A stretch of 57,309 nt of DNA from an uncultured Bacillaceae bacterium (GTDB lineage: Bacteria; Bacillota; Bacilli; Bacillales; Caldibacillaceae). The notes beneath the pieces were generated by a model. It saw only the letters and a list, made by a program, of their open reading frames with translations, was not told where the DNA came from and searched no databases. A program made the translations under genes and the position numbers. Shown here piece by piece: positions 16,688 to 24,647 of the stretch (the first letter of the stretch is position 1; every line of letters starts with the position of its first letter). The stretch covers positions 1 to 57,309 of the forward strand of contig CALGAD010000065.1 of the NCBI GenBank assembly GCA_937951955.1, read 5' to 3'.

Positions 16688-17104
16688 TTATGGCTCAACG
16701 TCTTTTCCGGCATCGACAATATGTAATAATAAATGGGCCAGATGGTGGACGGGACCGTATTCTTCCCCTTCCCCATCTTCAGTTGTCTGATCAACCATTT
16801 GTTCATCATAATATACTTGACTTAAAAAAAGGGCAATCATTTCAAAAAACTCCTCTAGCCGAAAGGAATAAATATCCTCCGGCTGCTCGTCTTCCCCTTC
16901 TTCATACCGTAAAACAAGATAGGAAGACTTTCCTTCCGCATCCTCTCCATCGGCAAAGAGAAACAAACCGAAATTTGTATCCAGTTCGAACAACTGCCTG
17001 GCACCACCAGCAATAGCTTTTTCAAAATCTTCCTCAGAAAGCTTTTCAACGAGGATCTGATCCAGGCTATCTTCTTCATGAAAATGAACTGAAAATGATT
17101 TCAT
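16688..17104 (-). CDS. Uncharacterised acidic cytosolic protein
   Basis: The 138-residue product is strongly acidic (runs such as EEGEDEQPED and TTEDGEGEEYG) and has no membrane segment or cysteine. It begins with a beta-like MKSFSVHFHEEDSLDQ and ends in a helical HHLAHLLLHIVDAG stretch. I do not recognise its family. The ATG at 17104 has AAAGGAGG upstream, so translation is well supported. It sits between the ferredoxin gene and exoA in the same direction. Confidence 0.72.
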   Translation of the reverse strand: MKSFSVHFHEEDSLDQILVEKLSEEDFEKAIAGGARQLFELDTNFGLFLFADGEDAEGKSSYLVLRYEEGEDEQPEDIYSFRLEEFFEMIALFLSQVYYDEQMVDQTTEDGEGEEYGPVHHLAHLLLHIVDAGKDVEP

Positions 17105-17169
17105 CTGCGTATCCTCCTTTGCGGCAATCTTTCTAGAGGATACCCGATTTCGCTCTATTTTAAACCTGA

Positions 17170-17925
17170 TTATAAATCGATTGTTAATGCGATGGGGCAG
17201 TGATCGCTACCTAAAACGTCTGCATGGATTTCCGAATCGGTCAATCGATCTTTTAATCTATCAGAAAGAATAAAGTAATCAATCCGCCAGCCAATATTGC
17301 GTTCCCGGGCTTTATTCATATAGCTCCACCATGTGTACGCATCCCTTTTTTCTGGATATAAATAGCGAAAACTATCGATAAAACCAGCATTTAACAGCCG
17401 GGTCATTTTCTCTCTTTCTTCCGGAGTAAATCCCGAATTCCCTTCATTCGATTTAGGATTTTTTAAATCAATTTCCTGATGGGCGACATTTAAATCGCCG
17501 CAATAAATGACAGGTTTCTTTTTATCTAATTCTTGTAAATACGCAAACATGCGATCTTCCCATTCTAAACGGTACGGCAGTCGGGCCAGATCACGCTGGG
17601 CGTTCACCGTATAACAATTAACCAAATAAAATGTGTCAAATTCCAGTGTGATTATCCGCCCTTCTTTTTCCACTTCCCCCGGTTCAAAACCATAGGAAAC
17701 GGATAAAGGCTTTATTTTTGTAAATACGGCAGTACCTGAATACCCTTTTTTCTCCGCATAGTTCCAGTACTGGTAATAACCTGGTAAATCTAATTCAATT
17801 TGCCCATTTTGTAACTTGATCTCCTGAACACAAAATATATCGGCATCGACTTCCTGAAAATAGTTTAAAAAACCTTTCCGTACACAGGCCCGTAAACCAT
17901 TGACATTCCAACTAACTAATTTCAT
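17170..17925 (-). CDS. exoA: Exodeoxyribonuclease III / AP endonuclease
   Basis: This 251-residue member of the exonuclease-endonuclease-phosphatase superfamily matches Bacillus subtilis ExoA in length. Motifs include SWNVNGLRA, CVQEIKL (metal-binding Glu), GDLNVAH and the terminal SDHCPI with the catalytic His. It incises DNA at abasic sites and acts as a 3'-5' exonuclease in base-excision repair. The ATG at 17925 follows AGGAG by seven bases; an ATG at 17943 lies upstream of that site and is rejected. Confidence 0.95.
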   Translation of the reverse strand: MKLVSWNVNGLRACVRKGFLNYFQEVDADIFCVQEIKLQNGQIELDLPGYYQYWNYAEKKGYSGTAVFTKIKPLSVSYGFEPGEVEKEGRIITLEFDTFYLVNCYTVNAQRDLARLPYRLEWEDRMFAYLQELDKKKPVIYCGDLNVAHQEIDLKNPKSNEGNSGFTPEEREKMTRLLNAGFIDSFRYLYPEKRDAYTWWSYMNKARERNIGWRIDYFILSDRLKDRLTDSEIHADVLGSDHCPIALTIDL

Positions 17926-18180
17926 GATGATACTCCTATTCATACGTTATATAATCTATTAAACTGTCTATGTGCCATTATACCATTTGAAAATTTTCCT
18001 AGAAATGAATTTTAGTGAAAGTAAGAGGAGAAACGATCGTTAAATGATTCCCATTCGTTTTTATTTACCGGCAACAAAGGTTTGAAAAATGTGACATATC
18101 TTGAGATAACTTTCACAATAAAGTTTAACATCCACCGCTAAAGGAATAAGCGTTTACAAAGTTTGGATTTTACGTAGTAG

Positions 18181-18621
18181 CTATTCTTTTTCCAATAACC
18201 GTTCAAGTTTCTCTACGATTTTCCGATCTTCATCCAATATTTCGCCAATTAACTGGCGACTTTCGTCATCTAAATCGCCGCGAACAATTTCTTCGGAGAT
18301 TTCCAGACTGTAAAAATCTTCTCCTTTTTTCGCCAGTTCAACAATACCTTCACTATTGGTTGGATAGCCCTTTAATCTCCCCATCCATTCCTGAAAAGTT
18401 CCAGATATACCGGTTCCTTCAACCGGTCTGCCGCCGAGGTTCTGAATCCGTTCTGCCACTTTCATCGCCTGCAGTTTATGCGTTTTTTGAATATCTTGTA
18501 ATTGTTCTTTAATATTTTCATCCTTCGCATTGGCAATTAAATTTTCCAGCTGGTGAATCCCCATGTATCGACCTTTTAAAAAGGCATTTAATTCTTTAAT
18601 CGCAATTTCTTTATTATCCAT
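18181..18621 (-). CDS. DUF2383 ferritin-like four-helix protein
   Basis: The 146 residues are almost all helical and highly charged. The layout LNAFLKGRYMGIHQLENLI then LQDIQKTHKLQAMKVAERIQ matches the DUF2383 ferritin-like bundle family, of unknown function. No signal or membrane helix is present. The ATG at 18621 follows GGAGGG. It is probably monocistronic. Confidence 0.75.
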   Translation of the reverse strand: MDNKEIAIKELNAFLKGRYMGIHQLENLIANAKDENIKEQLQDIQKTHKLQAMKVAERIQNLGGRPVEGTGISGTFQEWMGRLKGYPTNSEGIVELAKKGEDFYSLEISEEIVRGDLDDESRQLIGEILDEDRKIVEKLERLLEKE

Positions 18622-18983
18622 TTAATTCCCTCCAATGGTTTTGTCACATATAGTGTAACCATTTTGGAGGAGATTTTTCTGTCAAGGACCACTCTTTTTC
18701 TCTTTTTTCCTTTTTGTAACATGTTCTAAAGGACAAATTTGATTTTTATCAAGCAGAGCATCAATATCGACTTTCATTAATTCTAATGGTTCATGCTCTT
18801 CCGTTAAATCCCTGGTTTCTTCCAGTAACTTACTGATGCAAATCCGATCCATTCCCATCCCCCATAATGATAAATTCCTTTTAAAAAATGAAAATTTACC
18901 GTTGCCCTTCGTTTTTCTAATGACCGTAACTATGGACCAGATGATGAAAAAATATTTAATTGGTACGTGCGAGTTTGTAAAAT
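18622..18983. other. Spacer between the DUF2383 and RNase HI genes
   Basis: About 360 bases lie between two minus-strand genes. Apart from the doubtful 56-codon frame, I see no terminator with a clear T-run and no strong promoter. Confidence 0.45.
18682..18852 (-). CDS. Possible small hydrophilic protein
   Basis: A 56-residue frame starts at ATG 18852 with GGGGGATGGG just upstream. The product (starting MDRICISKLLEETRDLTEEH, ending in a Lys-rich tail) is charged and protein-like, but I know no homologue. The frame is open further upstream into the RNase HI gene, where it is clearly a shadow. It could be a real small gene or chance. Confidence 0.4.
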   Translation of the reverse strand: MDRICISKLLEETRDLTEEHEPLELMKVDIDALLDKNQICPLEHVTKRKKEKKSGP

Positions 18984-19586
18984 TTACTTTCTGCCAAAAT
19001 CCGCGCGATTTTCTCCCCAAAATTCCGTTTGCCATTTATATATGGGATTCCGATAATAATTGTTTCGCAACCAATCTTCTGCCCTTTCTATCAGTTCCCA
19101 AACCCGCTCGGTGTCTTTTGTCTTTGGCAAAGTTGTATTCACCCGTTTCATCTTCACCCATTTGATCGCTGTTTCTGAATCCGAGTAAACGGGAAAATCA
19201 TGTAAGTTTTTCTTCCTTAAATAGGCTAATGCATGAACGATGGCCAGAAATTCCCCGATATTATTTGTACCGAGTATGGGACCGTAGTGAAATAACGTTT
19301 TCCCTGTTTTTGTGTAGACCCCTCGATACTCCATCGGGCCAGGATTACCACTACAGGCGGCATCGACACAAATACTTTCGGGATTGAACGTTCCATTTCC
19401 TCCTTGTTTCCGTCGGGCAAGGTAAACCGCTGGCCCATCATGAAAGGCCTGCTTTGCCTCTTCCAAGGATAAAAAAGCTTTGAACTTCGCCCCGGGGAAC
19501 TGTTCGACTGCCTGTTTAGCTTCATCCCATGTTGGAAAAATCCCTTTTTTTCGCCCTTCCCAAACCACATAATATTTTTTTGCCAT
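18984..19586 (-). CDS. rnhA: Ribonuclease HI with N-terminal hybrid-binding domain
   Basis: The 200-residue enzyme has an N-terminal HBD/viroplasmin domain (YYVVWEGRKKGIFPTWDEA, residues 4-22) and a C-terminal RNase H fold. The four acidic catalytic residues are visible in CVDAACSGNPG, GEFLAIVHAL, YSDSETAIKW and ENRADFGRK. It closely resembles the Bacillus halodurans RNase HI used in crystallography. It cleaves RNA in RNA-DNA hybrids. The ATG at 19586 matches that homologue's start; one at 19604 has no ribosome-binding site. Only a weak AAGG is present. Confidence 0.93.
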   Translation of the reverse strand: MAKKYYVVWEGRKKGIFPTWDEAKQAVEQFPGAKFKAFLSLEEAKQAFHDGPAVYLARRKQGGNGTFNPESICVDAACSGNPGPMEYRGVYTKTGKTLFHYGPILGTNNIGEFLAIVHALAYLRKKNLHDFPVYSDSETAIKWVKMKRVNTTLPKTKDTERVWELIERAEDWLRNNYYRNPIYKWQTEFWGENRADFGRK

Positions 19587-19621
19587 GAATTCAACTACCT
19601 TCATTCATTCGTGGCTCGTGA

Positions 19622-19927
19622 TTAATGGATATGGTGATGATTTCCTTTTTTCGGATTGGTGATGACAAATCCTTCTTGGGGGACATAAAAGTACTGAATC
19701 CAAACACCGTCGAGCCACTCATCGTTTTTATTTAAGATTACTGAAATATCTTTATCCGTCTCTACAACGACATCGTCTTCACCTGGTGTATCAAAGGTGA
19801 AATCGTAATGAACATGATCACCGTGATGGCTGCTCACAAACACACGAACCATTTTTCCATTATTTTCCTCTTGTTCTAACAGTTTCTTTAATACTTTTGC
19901 GGCATTGCGATTAATTTTTACCTTCAT
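19622..19927 (-). CDS. HesB/IscA-fold protein lacking cysteines
   Basis: The 101-residue protein fits the Fe-S biosynthesis (HesB-like) fold in length and strand pattern: MVRVFVSSHHGDHVHYDF near residue 26, then DISVILNK and an aromatic C-terminal part. It has no cysteine at all, so it cannot bind a cluster as IscA does. Histidines are enriched (SSHHGDHVHY and NHHHIH at the end). Function is unknown; metal binding by histidine is only a guess. The ATG at 19927 follows AAAAGGAG. It lies just upstream of the RNase HI gene, 35 bases apart. Confidence 0.65.
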   Translation of the reverse strand: MKVKINRNAAKVLKKLLEQEENNGKMVRVFVSSHHGDHVHYDFTFDTPGEDDVVVETDKDISVILNKNDEWLDGVWIQYFYVPQEGFVITNPKKGNHHHIH

Positions 19928-20032
19928 ATTTATTGATTCTCCTTTTTTATGACGATTTCCTTCTTAAATAGTAAATTTTCTTTGTTCATTAAAACATATT
20001 GATAAGCAGAAAACAACGTTTCACCTGACTAT

Positions 20033-20650
20033 TTATTGAATGATTTTAATAAAACGCCGCACGATATTTGCTGTCAAGCCCCAAATCGTATATTCACCGT
20101 ACCTGTAAAAATATTCCTCCATCGATCGTGTGTGCCATTTATAGTTTTTTCCCCCTGGAATGAGGTGAAACGGGAAATTATCTTCCGGTTCAACTTTGAA
20201 GTGAATCGTAAACCGTTCAGGTTTATTTTGGAGAAAAAATTTTAGGGGAACGGTAAATATTTCCTTTACTTCATCAGGATTAGGGTTAAGCGTTACACCG
20301 GGTGCGATCGTACCAACGAATGGATAGATGATCCGGCGTCCCAGAGGTTGCTTTATCTCATCCAGTGGTTTTACATGACTGATTGCTTGCTCTGAAATTC
20401 CTAATTCTTCGCTCGTTTCCCGGATGGCACAGGCTAGAGGGCTTGCATCAGACGGTTCCAGACGTCCCCCCGGAAAACAAATTTCCCCCGGTTGGCGCCG
20501 TAATTGAAGAGAACGCACCTCAAATAATAAGTGAATACCATCACTTTTTTCGATTAACGGGATTAAAATACTGAAAGCGCGTATTTGTTCTGCTTCTCCG
20601 GAATTTGCCCGGTATTTGTCGATTTTTTGAAATATTTCATTTAAATCCAT
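20033..20650 (-). CDS. Nudix hydrolase, CoA-pyrophosphatase type
   Basis: The protein has the full Nudix box GGRLEPSDASPLACAIRETSEELGI-like signature, starting at the GG of CFPGG. Before it lies the NuCoA pattern RSLQLRRQPGEICFPGG, which marks enzymes that cleave CoA and its derivatives to phosphopantetheine and 3',5'-ADP. The ATG at 20650 (205 residues) has AAGGGAG about twelve bases upstream; a GTG at 20689 would extend it by 13 residues but lacks a site. Confidence 0.85.
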   Translation of the reverse strand: MDLNEIFQKIDKYRANSGEAEQIRAFSILIPLIEKSDGIHLLFEVRSLQLRRQPGEICFPGGRLEPSDASPLACAIRETSEELGISEQAISHVKPLDEIKQPLGRRIIYPFVGTIAPGVTLNPNPDEVKEIFTVPLKFFLQNKPERFTIHFKVEPEDNFPFHLIPGGKNYKWHTRSMEEYFYRYGEYTIWGLTANIVRRFIKIIQ

Positions 20651-20803
20651 TCTAACTTTTTTCTCCCTTCTCCCGATGCCGATCTGCACTTATCTTATCA
20701 TTGATTATGCGTTCTTTCTGAGGAAACGACTTATCCATAACAGTGAACAGCGATCGATGCAGCTAGATAGTCTTTCTGCCTTTCCGCCAATTTAACTGAA
20801 CGA

Positions 20804-21796
20804 TTACGTTAAGCGGACAATCGTTCTTCCGCGCAATTCACCTTGCAAAATGGTTTTCAGTGTCTCCGGTAACTGGTCCAGCGTTATTTCCTGGACGGCT
20901 GTTTCAAAATATGTAGTCGATTTCATTTCACTTGCAATACGTTTCCACACTTTTTGGCGCACATCCATCGGACAGAAGACAGAGTCAATCCCTAATAAAT
21001 TGACACCGCGAAGAATGAAAGGATAAACCGTGCTTTCGAAGCGATTCCCCCCGGTCAGTCCAGATAATGCGACGGAACCACCGTATTGTATGGACGCGAG
21101 AATGACCGGTAAATATTTTCCACCTACCGAATCGACCGCTGCTTGCCATTGTTGTTTCAATAGCGCTTTATTTTTTGGATTGGTGATTTCCTCTGGTGAG
21201 ATGATTTCCGCTGCTCCAATCGATTGTAAAAATTCCCGGGCATCAACTTTACGGGTACTGGCAATAACTGTGTAACCTAATTGCTTGAGAAAAGATACCG
21301 CTGAACTGCCGACTCCCCCTGTTGCCCCCGTTACTAAAATCGGTCCCTTTTCTTGCTTTACACCATTATCTTCCAGGCGCTGAATCGATAAGGCAGCTGT
21401 AAAACCGGCTGTGCCAACGACCATCGCTTCTTTTAAGGTCAGTCCCTCAGGTAACGGAACAACCCAGGAGGCAGGAACACGGGCAATCTCGCTATAGCCA
21501 CCGAAATGATTGACACCAAGATCATAACCGGTGACGATGACTTCATCGCCTTCTTTAAAATCCGTATGTTGCGATGCGATGACTGTCCCCGCTAAATCGA
21601 TTCCCCCGACCATCGGATAATTTCGAATCACACCACCATTCCGTAATGTGGCCAGTCCATCTTTAAAATTGACACTTGAGTAGTGAACACGAATCGTTAC
21701 CTCTCCATCAGGTAGTTCATCCATTGCTAAAGTTTTAATGTCCGCTTGAATTTCATCATTCACATTATCAATCATAAAGGCACGAAATGTATTCAT
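20804..21796 (-). CDS. YhdH/YhfP-family quinone oxidoreductase
   Basis: The 330-residue medium-chain reductase of the zinc-independent acryloyl-CoA/quinone reductase group matches Bacillus subtilis YhfP in length. It has the GroES-like N-domain (VNFKDGLATLRNGGVI) and the NADPH-binding motif VTGATGGVGSSAV. The C-terminal QELTLDQLP-like and GRTIVRL ending is typical. It probably reduces an activated double bond with NADPH; the natural substrate is unknown. The ATG at 21796 follows AAAGGAGAGG; the longer frame upstream is rejected. Confidence 0.87.
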   Translation of the reverse strand: MNTFRAFMIDNVNDEIQADIKTLAMDELPDGEVTIRVHYSSVNFKDGLATLRNGGVIRNYPMVGGIDLAGTVIASQHTDFKEGDEVIVTGYDLGVNHFGGYSEIARVPASWVVPLPEGLTLKEAMVVGTAGFTAALSIQRLEDNGVKQEKGPILVTGATGGVGSSAVSFLKQLGYTVIASTRKVDAREFLQSIGAAEIISPEEITNPKNKALLKQQWQAAVDSVGGKYLPVILASIQYGGSVALSGLTGGNRFESTVYPFILRGVNLLGIDSVFCPMDVRQKVWKRIASEMKSTTYFETAVQEITLDQLPETLKTILQGELRGRTIVRLT

Positions 21797-22052
21797 CTTT
21801 TCCTCTCCTTTTTTTGACATTACTTTCATTTTATCACATCGTTCCATTCGAAAATACCGTCCTTTTACGGCTCGTTTTGGCAAAACAAGAAGGATAAATA
21901 AGTTTTTTCCTTCCTATCATCTGAAAAAATTTCACAACCAGGATATTTTTCACAGTTTTCATATTTTTGAAATTTTATTATTGAAAGAAAAGGTGAAATT
22001 GCGTATGATAGTAAGAAAACTAAAATCCACTTACCCAAAAGGAGGGATAACC

Positions 22053-22778
22053 GTGCAACAAGTGGAAGATGTGATTCGTGAAGCTTTGATTAACCGGGCA
22101 TTGGAAGATATCAATGATCCAAAAAATATTGAATTACTCAAGATCCTTTCCCGGAAAGATTGGCGGACCGTGCTGTTTACCGATAAAGAATCTTATTTGA
22201 ATCGGAATGATGAAACGACGGATGCAGATAAAAACCCCCTATTTAAGGACGTTTTTGTAGAGACGAAACGGGTATTTGTCCATTATTTTTACGCCACTCA
22301 CTGGCGGATGAAACAAGTCGGGGATTGGAATCTTTATCAGTTCGGTCCGGTCAATTATTTAAATACCATTTATTACCGGTTCACCATCGGTGAAAATGAA
22401 GGTATCGTCTACTGGGATATGAAAGATTGTGTTGGAAACAATCCGATCAGCCGGTTCAAACATTATCCGAATATTATTAAAGACACGCTGATCAAACACA
22501 AATACGACCGGATTATCTGCCAGATTAAAAGCGGAATCAAAGGAATGAAAGTGACTGGCAAAAAGTCCGAACTTTTAGGAACCCTGCTTTTAAAATGTGA
22601 TGAAGTTGGTCTTAACGTGTTAACCGATCGGGAAGGCAGTATCTGGATTGAAAATAAATACCGGCTCATACCGGACTATGAGACGGTATCATGGACAGCC
22701 ACAGATTTGAATCAGTCAGAAATAATAATTCAATCGGACGACGATATTAAATTGTTACAGGAATCATTAAATCATTAA
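22053..22778 (+). CDS. Uncharacterised 241-residue protein
   Basis: No family is recognised. The protein is soluble, rich in Lys, Asp and aromatic residues, with stretches such as VFVHYFYATHWRMKQVGDWN and YDRIICQIKSGIKGMKV. The GTG at 22053 is chosen because a perfect AAGGAGGG lies six bases upstream. An in-frame ATG at 22005, with AAAGGTG upstream, would add 16 residues, and then the AAGGAGGG would be inside the gene. It stands alone, convergent with the ABC exporter unit. Confidence 0.72.
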   Translation: MQQVEDVIREALINRALEDINDPKNIELLKILSRKDWRTVLFTDKESYLNRNDETTDADKNPLFKDVFVETKRVFVHYFYATHWRMKQVGDWNLYQFGPVNYLNTIYYRFTIGENEGIVYWDMKDCVGNNPISRFKHYPNIIKDTLIKHKYDRIICQIKSGIKGMKVTGKKSELLGTLLLKCDEVGLNVLTDREGSIWIENKYRLIPDYETVSWTATDLNQSEIIIQSDDDIKLLQESLNH

Positions 22779-22815
22779 AAAGGCCTTGAATCATTGGCAG
22801 GTTCAGGTCTTTTTT
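22777..22815. terminator. Shared terminator, 241-residue protein gene / ABC exporter
   Basis: AAAAAGGCCTTGAA pairs, with a bulge, with TTCAGGTCTTTTTT. It ends in T-runs on both strands and lies between convergent genes. Confidence 0.72.
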
Positions 22816-22853
22816 GTGTGAAAGGAAAAGATGTTCCTTTTTTAAAAAGAACG

Positions 22854-24647
22854 TTAAATCAGTTCTTTTTCCGCCATGCAGTATAGATTGTAGTAAAAAC
22901 CTTTCTTTCTTAATAACGCATCATGCGTCCCCTGTTCGATAATCCGTCCTTCCTTAAGAACGAGAATTTGATCAGCGTTTTGAATTGTATTCAGGCGGTG
23001 GGCAATGACGAAAGTGGTCCGATTTTGCATTAATTTTTTCAAGGCTTCCTGAATTTTCATTTCGGTGATTGTATCGATGTTACTTGTTGCTTCATCCAAT
23101 ATTAAAATGGCAGGATCCCGCAATATCGCCCGAGCAATCGCGATTAATTGTTTTTGCCCCTGGCTGATACCGGCACCATCTTGACTTAATACCGTATCGT
23201 AGCCATCTGGTAGCTGCCGGATAAAGGAATCGGCATTCGCCTGTATCGCTGCCTCTTCCACTTCTTCATCCGTGGCATCAAGCCGTCCGTATCGGATATT
23301 TTCGCGAATTGTCCCTTCAAACAGAAAGACATCTTGCAAGACAAACCCGAATTGCTCGCGAAGACTCGTTCGTGAAATTTTCCGGATATCCATCCCATCA
23401 ATCGTTATAAAGCCATCATCCGGTTCGTAAAAACGAGAAAGTAAATTAATGAGTGTTGTTTTACCCGCTCCCGTCGGACCTACGAGAGCTACCGTTTCTC
23501 CAGGACGTACGTGAAAATGAATATTTTTTACAGTTTCTTCTTTATCTTCATAGGAAAACGAAACACGATGGTACATCACTTCCCCCTTAATCTGATGGAT
23601 GTCCTGCGCATCCCGCTCATCTTCTTTGGGCACATCCATAATATCAAAAACCCTTTCCGCTCCGGCAATGGCTGCTAGCATGGTATTAAATTGGTTGGCA
23701 AGCTCGTTTAAAGGTCGCGTAAATTGACGGGCATATTCAGCGAAAGTGACGATGACTCCGACGGTTACCAGCCCGTGTAAAGCAAAAATCCCACCAGAAA
23801 AGGCAATAATGGCAAAGCTCCCGTTGTTTAATAAGGTCATAAATTTCGGGATAAAGCCTGAATACACCTGCGCCCTGTATCCGACATTCCGCAATTTTTC
23901 ATTTCTCTCAATAAATCCCTCTATCACTACATCTTCCTGGGAATAAATTTTAACAATGTTTTGTCCCGAGACCATCTCTTCAATGTAACCATTGAGCTCC
24001 CCTAAATAATGTTGCTGCTTTTGAAATAATGGTCCGGTCCGGCTCGTAATCCATCGCATCCCGGCAAACAGAATCGGTACAATAGTTAACGTGATGATTG
24101 TTAATAATGGACTTAAATATATCATGACGATGATTGTACCGCTTAAGGTGAGCAAGCTTGAGGTTATTTGGATAATCGAGTTGTTGAGCGTTGTACTGAC
24201 ATTATCCATATCATTCGTTACGCGACTCATTAATTCTCCGTGCTGCCTTTTATCAAAAAATGCGATCGGTAGAAATTGTAAGTGGTGAAACAGTTTCGTC
24301 CGCATCCGATGAACCGTTGTTTGAGCAATGCCGATCATCCAGTAATTTTGTAAAAATGTCGTCAAAGAGTGCAACAAGTAAACGAGGATAAGCGCGGCTA
24401 ATAAATAAGGAATGGGCACCGTCTCCCTGCGATAAATCATTTCATCGAGGGTGTAACCGATTAAAAATGGTCCGCTGATACCGAGCAGAGAATTCACAAA
24501 AATCGTTAATAAAACGACAATAAGTGATCTTCTGTTTTCCCGCAGTTCCTGCCATAATCGTTTAATGGTAACCCAGCGGAACTGTTTTTCTTCTTTACTG
24601 AGTGGCATTCCATAGCGCCTGCGCTGACTACTTCGCCACATGCTCAT
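22854..24647 (-). CDS. yfiC: ABC exporter half-transporter, YfiC-like
   Basis: This fused membrane and ATPase subunit (about 597 residues) has a short cytosolic head, six helices in residues 40-320 and a C-terminal ATPase. ATPase motifs are GPTGAGKTT, the degenerate signature ISQGQKQL (Q for G at the third position) and Walker B ILILDEATS. The partner lies directly upstream, overlapping by 20 bases, so the two form a heterodimer like Bacillus subtilis YfiB/YfiC. Substrates are probably lipophilic drugs or lipids. The ATG at 24647 has CGGGG upstream; an ATG at 24641 is also possible. Confidence 0.85.
   Translation of the reverse strand: MSMWRSSQRRRYGMPLSKEEKQFRWVTIKRLWQELRENRRSLIVVLLTIFVNSLLGISGPFLIGYTLDEMIYRRETVPIPYLLAALILVYLLHSLTTFLQNYWMIGIAQTTVHRMRTKLFHHLQFLPIAFFDKRQHGELMSRVTNDMDNVSTTLNNSIIQITSSLLTLSGTIIVMIYLSPLLTIITLTIVPILFAGMRWITSRTGPLFQKQQHYLGELNGYIEEMVSGQNIVKIYSQEDVVIEGFIERNEKLRNVGYRAQVYSGFIPKFMTLLNNGSFAIIAFSGGIFALHGLVTVGVIVTFAEYARQFTRPLNELANQFNTMLAAIAGAERVFDIMDVPKEDERDAQDIHQIKGEVMYHRVSFSYEDKEETVKNIHFHVRPGETVALVGPTGAGKTTLINLLSRFYEPDDGFITIDGMDIRKISRTSLREQFGFVLQDVFLFEGTIRENIRYGRLDATDEEVEEAAIQANADSFIRQLPDGYDTVLSQDGAGISQGQKQLIAIARAILRDPAILILDEATSNIDTITEMKIQEALKKLMQNRTTFVIAHRLNTIQNADQILVLKEGRIIEQGTHDALLRKKGFYYNLYCMAEKELI

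Noticed and set aside
18149..18162. Partial cre-like match (AATAAGCGTTTACA)
   Set aside because: The first two consensus bases are wrong and the site lies after a gene end, with no matching promoter.
18853..19035. Upstream part of the 117-codon frame
   Set aside because: It overlaps the RNase HI coding sequence on the same strand in another frame and has no start signal.
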